From CATOSP01 sp965237775 (lineage in GTDB: Bacteria > Chloroflexota > Dehalococcoidia > Lucifugimonadales > UBA3495), in the NCBI GenBank assembly GCA_965237775.1, contig OZ250155.1, positions 744,001 to 808,000 on the forward strand: a stretch of 64,000 nucleotides of DNA. The letters run 5' to 3'. The notes beneath the pieces were generated by a model. It ran no database searches, was not told the origin of the DNA, and saw only the letters and a program-made list of their open reading frames with translations. Made by a program: the position numbers and the translations under genes. This document shows positions 59,465 through 64,000 of the stretch, piece after piece (the stretch's first letter is position 1; each line of letters opens with the position of its first letter).

Positions 59465-60844
59465 CTACTCCATCCCCAACTCGTGGGCCGCGGCGCCGAT
59501 GACCCGGTCCAGCGCCGAAACTATGTCGTCGATCTCTCCCGCCGTTACGCAGAGGGGCGGGGCTATGTTGGTGATCTCACCGCCCCGGAGCAGAATTCCG
59601 TTTTCGGCCAGGGCCTGTGTGATGCGGGAGCCCAATTCCGCTTCCGGAGGGAACTGCTCTTTTGTCTCCCGGTCCTTGACCAACTCAAGGGCGCAGAAGA
59701 GGCCCAACCCCCGGGCGTCACCAATGATGGAGTGCTTCTCCTTCAGCTCGTTCAGCCCGTCCAGCAGGTAGGTCCCCATGCGGGCCGAGTTTTCCACCAG
59801 ACCCTCATCTTCCATGATCTGGATGTTCCTCAACGACGCCGCAGCGGCAACAGGATGTCCGCCGAAGGTAATGACGTGGCGGAACGCGGCCCGCTGGCTG
59901 CCGATGAAGGCGTCGGAGATGGGCTTGCGGGTGATCGCCGCTCCCATGGGAATGTAACCGCTGGTGATTCCCTTGGCCACGGTCATGATGTCTGGCGTAA
60001 CTCCCCAGTGCTCGCAGGCGAACATCTTCCCGGTGCGTCCAAAGCCAGTGATCACCTCGTCGGCGATCAGCAAACAACCGTGGCGGTCGCACACCTCCCT
60101 CAGCATCGGCCAATAGTTGTCGCCCGGCACCACCGCCCCATAGGGGCTGGCTATGGGTTCGGCGACTACAGCGGCAACCGAGTCAGGTCCCTGGAACTTG
60201 ATGATGTCTTCAATGGCGTTGACGCACTTCTCAGCGCATTCCTCGGGCGTCGTGCCACCATACTCGCACCGGTACGGATTGGGCTGCGGGCCGTGGAATA
60301 CCCCGCCAAGCAAAGGCTCGTAGTCGGTCTTGGGAAAGAGGGGCGTGCCGCCAAGGGAAAGAGTAGCGAAGGTCGCGCCGTGGTAGGAACCCTTGCGGCT
60401 GATGAATTTGCACCTTCCCGGCTCGCCCACGCGCTTGAAATAGGCGCGGGCCAGCTTCATCGCCGTCTCCACCGACTCCGACCCGCCGCTGGTGAAAAAG
60501 GAGCGGGATAAGTCTCCCGGAGTAATCGAAGCGATCTTTTCAGCCAGTTTGATCGCCGGTTCAGTAGTCGTGCCGGCGGGCATGTACGTCAGTTTCAACA
60601 TCTGCTCGTATGCGGCGTCAGCGATCTCGGTGCGGCCATAGCCAACGTTCTTGAGCCACAGGCCAGACATGGCGTCGATGTAGCTGTTGCCCAGGGCATC
60701 AGTTACATCGACACCCTTTCCGCCGGTGAATATCTGGGGCTCTCCCTTCTCCGCCATGTCGCTGGGCTCTCTCATATATACCCATAGGTGCTCCAGCGCC
60801 GACTCTTGTAGTTGTTGGACCTCGGTAGCCGTGTGGGTGGCCAT
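59465..60844 (-). CDS. Class III PLP aminotransferase (omega-amino-acid:pyruvate type)
   Basis: 459 residues. The PLP Lys is in MTVAKGITSGYIPMG, with the cofactor-binding segment ADEVITGFGRTGKMF and phosphate-site SGGSESVETAMKLAR; the start YIDAMSGLWLKNVGYGR and later ITFGGHPVAAAASLRNI are standard. Such enzymes move amino groups from omega-amino acids, beta-alanine, putrescine-type amines or similar to pyruvate or 2-oxoglutarate. ATG 60844 is chosen because AGGAG lies five to six bases upstream; the longer frame begins in non-family sequence. Confidence 0.92.
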   Translation of the reverse strand: MATHTATEVQQLQESALEHLWVYMREPSDMAEKGEPQIFTGGKGVDVTDALGNSYIDAMSGLWLKNVGYGRTEIADAAYEQMLKLTYMPAGTTTEPAIKLAEKIASITPGDLSRSFFTSGGSESVETAMKLARAYFKRVGEPGRCKFISRKGSYHGATFATLSLGGTPLFPKTDYEPLLGGVFHGPQPNPYRCEYGGTTPEECAEKCVNAIEDIIKFQGPDSVAAVVAEPIASPYGAVVPGDNYWPMLREVCDRHGCLLIADEVITGFGRTGKMFACEHWGVTPDIMTVAKGITSGYIPMGAAITRKPISDAFIGSQRAAFRHVITFGGHPVAAAASLRNIQIMEDEGLVENSARMGTYLLDGLNELKEKHSIIGDARGLGLFCALELVKDRETKEQFPPEAELGSRITQALAENGILLRGGEITNIAPPLCVTAGEIDDIVSALDRVIGAAAHELGME

Positions 60845-60927
60845 GATTTCTCCTTTGTGATTTGGAATGGATAGTTCACACGCACTTAACATTAAGTCCC
60901 CATCTCAAAACGAGGCTTCCCCAATGT

Positions 60928-60964
60928 CTCCCCCTTTGGCAAAAGGGGGATTAAGGGGGATTTT
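60928..60964 (-). repeat. Dispersed C-rich palindromic repeat, copy 4
   Basis: CTCCCCCTTTGGCAAAAGGGGGA hairpin followed by TTAAGGGGGATTTT. Same orientation as copy 2. Confidence 0.8.
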
Positions 60965-61010
60965 CCCTCTAACCTAAGGCTGTTCGTTCAGTTTTGAGAT
61001 AGTTTCTAAG

Positions 61011-61126
61011 TCCCCTCTCCCACGGGGAGAGGGATAGGGTGAGGGCCGTCCCCACTGTGTGCCAACTTGGCTTTCGCCGGACGCTCGCCCTCATCCTAGC
61101 CTTCTCCCTCAAGGGAGAAGGGACTC
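61011..61126. repeat. Second repeat family: two facing CCCTCTCC-type hairpin units
   Basis: Unit A 61011-61046 (TCCCCTCTCCCACGGGGA, then GAGGGATAGGGTGAGGGC) and unit B 61087-61126 (GCCCTCATCCTAGCC then TTCTCCCTCAAGGGAGAA) are inverted copies of one element, joined by 40 bases. It lies between the aminotransferase and the LLM gene. Confidence 0.7.
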
Positions 61127-61137
61127 CTAACGGGCTC

Positions 61138-62016
61138 CTAACGAAACGCCGGTAAGACATCACTCGCCAGCATATCCATCGCGGGCAACATTTCGGCGGC
61201 GTCCCGGGTGTTGGGAGAAACGACGATGCGGCGGACGCCCAGGTCTTCAAACGCCCGGGCTTTCTGGAGTATCTCCGCTGCGTTGTCCCCCAGAGAAAAT
61301 CTTCCTTCCCGCCCCTCTCCCATCGGGATGCTGACGGACACCGGCACCGCAGAAGGGTCTCTGCCCGCGGCTTCGGTCCGCTCCCGCAGATAACGCATGG
61401 CCTGGCTAAGTTCCTCGGGCGGCAGCGCGGTCGGGTGCCAACCGTCTCCCACCCGTCCGGCCCGGCGAATGGCCGCCCGGCTGGTTCCGCCGATGATCAG
61501 CGGGACTCCGGACTGCTGCGCCGGTTTGGGCGAGAACTTCATCCCCGAAAAGCTGCTGAAGCGGCCCTCGAAGCTGGGGTCTTCCTGGGTCCACAGTTCC
61601 CGCATCACCGCGATGGCTTCGTCAGTGTATGCGCCTCTCTCGGCGAACGGGACACCCATGGCCTCCATCTCTTGTTCGATGACCCCAACGCCGATACCCA
61701 GCATCAACCTGCCACCGGACATGGCGTCCAGAGTAGCGGCGGTCTTGGCCAGCCTGATGGGGTTGTGATAGGGGATCACCAGGACGCTGGTGCCGAGCAG
61801 AACCTTGGAAGTCGTGGCCGCGACGTAGCTCAAGATCGCCAGCGGCTCGTAATAGGGCCGGTCGCCGATCCTATCGTAGACGTAGCTGGTGTTAAACACG
61901 TGCTCGCTGGCCCAGACCGAGTCGAAGCCAAATTCCTCGGCCTGCTTGGCCAGTGTCAAGACGTCCTGCACGTCCTCCATGCCCTGATTGTTGGAGAGGG
62001 AGAACCCAAAATCCAT
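61138..62016 (-). CDS. LLM class F420/FMN-dependent oxidoreductase
   Basis: 292 residues. MDFGFSLSNNQGMEDVQDVLTLA at the start, AEEFGFDSVWASEHVF, LVIPYHNPIRLAKTAATLDAMSGGRLMLGIGVG (landmark 78-110) and IIGGTSRAAIRRAGRVGDGWHP follow the F420-dependent LLM pattern, more clearly than the protein at 36439. It probably oxidises or reduces an organic substrate with F420 or FMN. ATG 62016 is chosen because GAGG lies about eight bases upstream; the longer frame from 62079 is not family-like. Confidence 0.9.
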   Translation of the reverse strand: MDFGFSLSNNQGMEDVQDVLTLAKQAEEFGFDSVWASEHVFNTSYVYDRIGDRPYYEPLAILSYVAATTSKVLLGTSVLVIPYHNPIRLAKTAATLDAMSGGRLMLGIGVGVIEQEMEAMGVPFAERGAYTDEAIAVMRELWTQEDPSFEGRFSSFSGMKFSPKPAQQSGVPLIIGGTSRAAIRRAGRVGDGWHPTALPPEELSQAMRYLRERTEAAGRDPSAVPVSVSIPMGEGREGRFSLGDNAAEILQKARAFEDLGVRRIVVSPNTRDAAEMLPAMDMLASDVLPAFR

Positions 62017-62247
62017 CGTTCGACCTCGCGTTGGCTCGCGTATCATGCCGGGAATTACTAGGCGAGCCCAGTGTATCATTAGCCCCCATGCGCCACAATT
62101 CCACCAGCGGCCGGGACGCCCTGAACGCGAGTCTTCCCGACTGTAGAAGACCGGCGCGCCGGGGTTCGGTTGAAGCCCATTCCCGTATCAGTTAAGCTGT
62201 CGACGAAACACGAACGGACCACACCCAATCTCCGAGGAGAGCAGACC

Positions 62248-64000
62248 ATGGCCACCCAAACCGCGACGGCATCACGAATTAGAGGCAGGGAACGGGAGGA
62301 GTTGGCCAACCTGCTACGGCAGCGGGTCAGCGGAGAGGTCAAATTCGACCCCTTCTCCAGAGTGCTCTACAGCACCGACGCCAGCATCTACCAGATGGAG
62401 CCGGTGGGGGTGGTGATTCCGCGCAACGTGGAAGACGTACAGGCGGTGATGGAGATCGCGCGTGATACCAACGTCCCGGTGCTGCCCCGCGCCGGCGGCA
62501 CCAGCCTGGCGGGGCAGACGGTAAACCACGCCATCGTAGTGGACTTCAGCAAGTACCTGAACCAGGTATTGGAAGTAAACCAGGAGGAAGGCTGGGTCCG
62601 CGTGCAGCCGGGGATTATTCTCGACCAGCTAAACCGGCAACTCGCCAGCTACGGACTCCAGTACGCCCCCGATCCCACTACGTCCAACCGGGCCTGCGTT
62701 GGCGGCGGCATCGGGAACAACACCTGCGGCGCCCATTCGGTGCTATACGGAAAGACCCTCGACCACGTGTTGGAAGTGGACACCATCCTCTCCGACGCCT
62801 CCCGGACCCATTTCGGTCCGCTGGAGGCTCACGAGCTTGAGGCCAAACTCAGCGGCACCGGGCTGGAGTCCGACATTTACCGGGGTATCCGCTCCATTGC
62901 CCAGGAGAACCTGGCCGAGATTACCGCCCGATACCCGCAGATTCCCCGCCGGGTCAGCGGTTACAACATCGACGAATTCATGACCGACGACCCTTTCAAC
63001 CTGACCCGCATGGTCGTCGGCTCAGAAGGGACCCTGTGCGTGGTCAGTGAAGCCAAGCTCAACCTGGTGCCCCGCCCCACCATGACCGCGGTTTCCGTCC
63101 TGCACTTCGTGGACATAGTCCGCGCCAGCGAAGCGACGAGAGAGGTCCTGAAGCACGGCCCTTCATCTATAGAGGTGATGGACAAGATCCTGCTGGACCG
63201 CTCCCGCGAATCCCTGGGACACGCCAGGGACCTGGACTTCATCGTCGGAGACCCGGGCGCGCTCCTGGCGGTCGAGTTCTACGGCGAGTCCGAGGCCGAA
63301 CTGAAGTCCAAATTGGACGAGCTGGAACGGGACATGACCCAACGCCGGCTCGCCTATGCCTGCGTGAACCTGCTCGACCGAGCGTCCCAGGGGACGGTTT
63401 GGAACGTGCGCAAGGCCGGGTTGGGGTTGCTCATGAGTATCCACGGCGATGCCAAGCCCCTGCCGTTCGTCGAGGACACTGCCGTAGACCCCGAGACCTT
63501 AGGGCCATTCGTCGCGCGGTTCGACGAAATCGTCCGCAACCACGGCACCCAGGCCGCCTACTATGGCCATGCCAGCGTCGGCTGCCTTCACATCCGTCCG
63601 TTGGTCAGCCTGAAAGACGCCCAGGGCGTTGAAACCATGGTCTCCATCGCCGACGAGATCAGCGACCTAGTCAAGGAATACGGGGGCTCGATGAGCGGGG
63701 AGCACGGCGACGGCATCGTCCGCGGCGTCTGGACCGAAAAGATGTTCGGCCCCCACATTGCAGGGCTCTTCCGTGACATCAAGCGGACCTTCGACCCCGA
63801 CGGCATTATGAACCCCGGCAAGATCATCGACTGCCCGCCCATGACCGAGAACCTTCGCTACGGCCCGGAGTACAACGCCAGCATCCTGCCGGTACATCTG
63901 GATTTCTCCCTGGACACCAACTACGCCGGGGCGGTGGAGATGTGCAACGGAATGGGCGCGTGCCGTAAGCTGGACGGGACCATGTGCCCCTCTTACATCG
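62248..64000 (+). CDS. FAD-linked oxidase with C-terminal ferredoxin-type extension, truncated by the window
   Basis: 584 codons visible, open at the window end. The FAD-binding part is VLPRAGGTSLAGQTVNHAIVV with IGNNTCGAHSVLYGKT, and the C-terminal substrate half carries YYGHASVGCLHIRPL and SGEHGDGIVRG...FDPDGIMNPGKII, typical of GlcD/Dld-type D-2-hydroxyacid dehydrogenases. Beyond residue 550, CNGMGACRKLDGTMCPSYI is the beginning of a 4Fe-4S binding region, so the complete protein is probably about 1000 residues with CCG domains, oxidising a 2-hydroxy acid and passing electrons to Fe-S centres. ATG 62248 has GAGGAG upstream. Confidence 0.9.
   Translation, partial: MATQTATASRIRGREREELANLLRQRVSGEVKFDPFSRVLYSTDASIYQMEPVGVVIPRNVEDVQAVMEIARDTNVPVLPRAGGTSLAGQTVNHAIVVDFSKYLNQVLEVNQEEGWVRVQPGIILDQLNRQLASYGLQYAPDPTTSNRACVGGGIGNNTCGAHSVLYGKTLDHVLEVDTILSDASRTHFGPLEAHELEAKLSGTGLESDIYRGIRSIAQENLAEITARYPQIPRRVSGYNIDEFMTDDPFNLTRMVVGSEGTLCVVSEAKLNLVPRPTMTAVSVLHFVDIVRASEATREVLKHGPSSIEVMDKILLDRSRESLGHARDLDFIVGDPGALLAVEFYGESEAELKSKLDELERDMTQRRLAYACVNLLDRASQGTVWNVRKAGLGLLMSIHGDAKPLPFVEDTAVDPETLGPFVARFDEIVRNHGTQAAYYGHASVGCLHIRPLVSLKDAQGVETMVSIADEISDLVKEYGGSMSGEHGDGIVRGVWTEKMFGPHIAGLFRDIKRTFDPDGIMNPGKIIDCPPMTENLRYGPEYNASILPVHLDFSLDTNYAGAVEMCNGMGACRKLDGTMCPSYI

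Overview
The window looks like a chromosomal segment of a GC-rich bacterium of the phylum Chloroflexota, probably a Dehalococcoidia/SAR202-type lineage. This rests on the gene mix and not on a marker search: family III CoA-transferases, luciferase-like flavin monooxygenases, an FAD-linked oxidase fused to a ferredoxin domain, a UGSC-type selenoprotein, a PaREP1/HEPN protein, and an ATP synthase operon with rex at its end.

Layout. 1-9.1 kb (minus strand): the start of a CDF metal transporter, a small barrel protein, two duplicated pairs of CaiB/BaiF CoA-transferases, a retropepsin-like protein, a double-hotdog dehydratase, two membrane proteins and a tyrosine phosphatase. 9.3-13.4 kb: a molybdenum hydroxylase large subunit, a carboxymuconolactone decarboxylase-like protein, a lone AsnC-type sensor domain and RidA. 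13.8-22.9 kb: an EF-G paralogue, methylmalonyl-CoA mutase, tyrS, ribF, rsmD, coaD, a coiled-coil protein and a bifunctional-nuclease-like protein. 23.0-31.8 kb: the F1Fo ATP synthase operon atpZ/I-B-E-F-H-A-G-[two retropepsin-like genes]-D-C, converging on rex. 32-42.8 kb: small conserved genes, a membrane-bound HdrD-like Fe-S oxidoreductase, an LLM oxidoreductase, a fumarylacetoacetase-family enzyme, a UGSC selenoprotein with a conserved partner, an M16 peptidase and an MBL hydrolase. 42.8-59.3 kb is an accessory or defence region: a PIN toxin with a DUF262-HNH protein and an unknown partner, a glycine-reductase-B-like selenoprotein, a HEPN protein, an MmeI-type restriction-modification enzyme with an unknown partner, uvrA, a HigB/HigA-ImmA module with a 37-bp operator palindrome, a broken methylase-endonuclease gene and a lone antitoxin. 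59.4-64 kb returns to metabolism: a class III aminotransferase, an F420/FMN monooxygenase and a truncated FAD-linked oxidase.

The most notable points are: two selenoprotein genes that stop-codon-based gene calling splits in two (in-frame TGA at 38736-38738 and 46849-46851); a tandem pair of retropepsin-like genes inside the ATP synthase operon, one with a destroyed active site; CoA-transferases in which one member of each pair lacks the catalytic aspartate; and a candidate DUF262/PIN defence module. No rRNA, tRNA or CRISPR array was seen.
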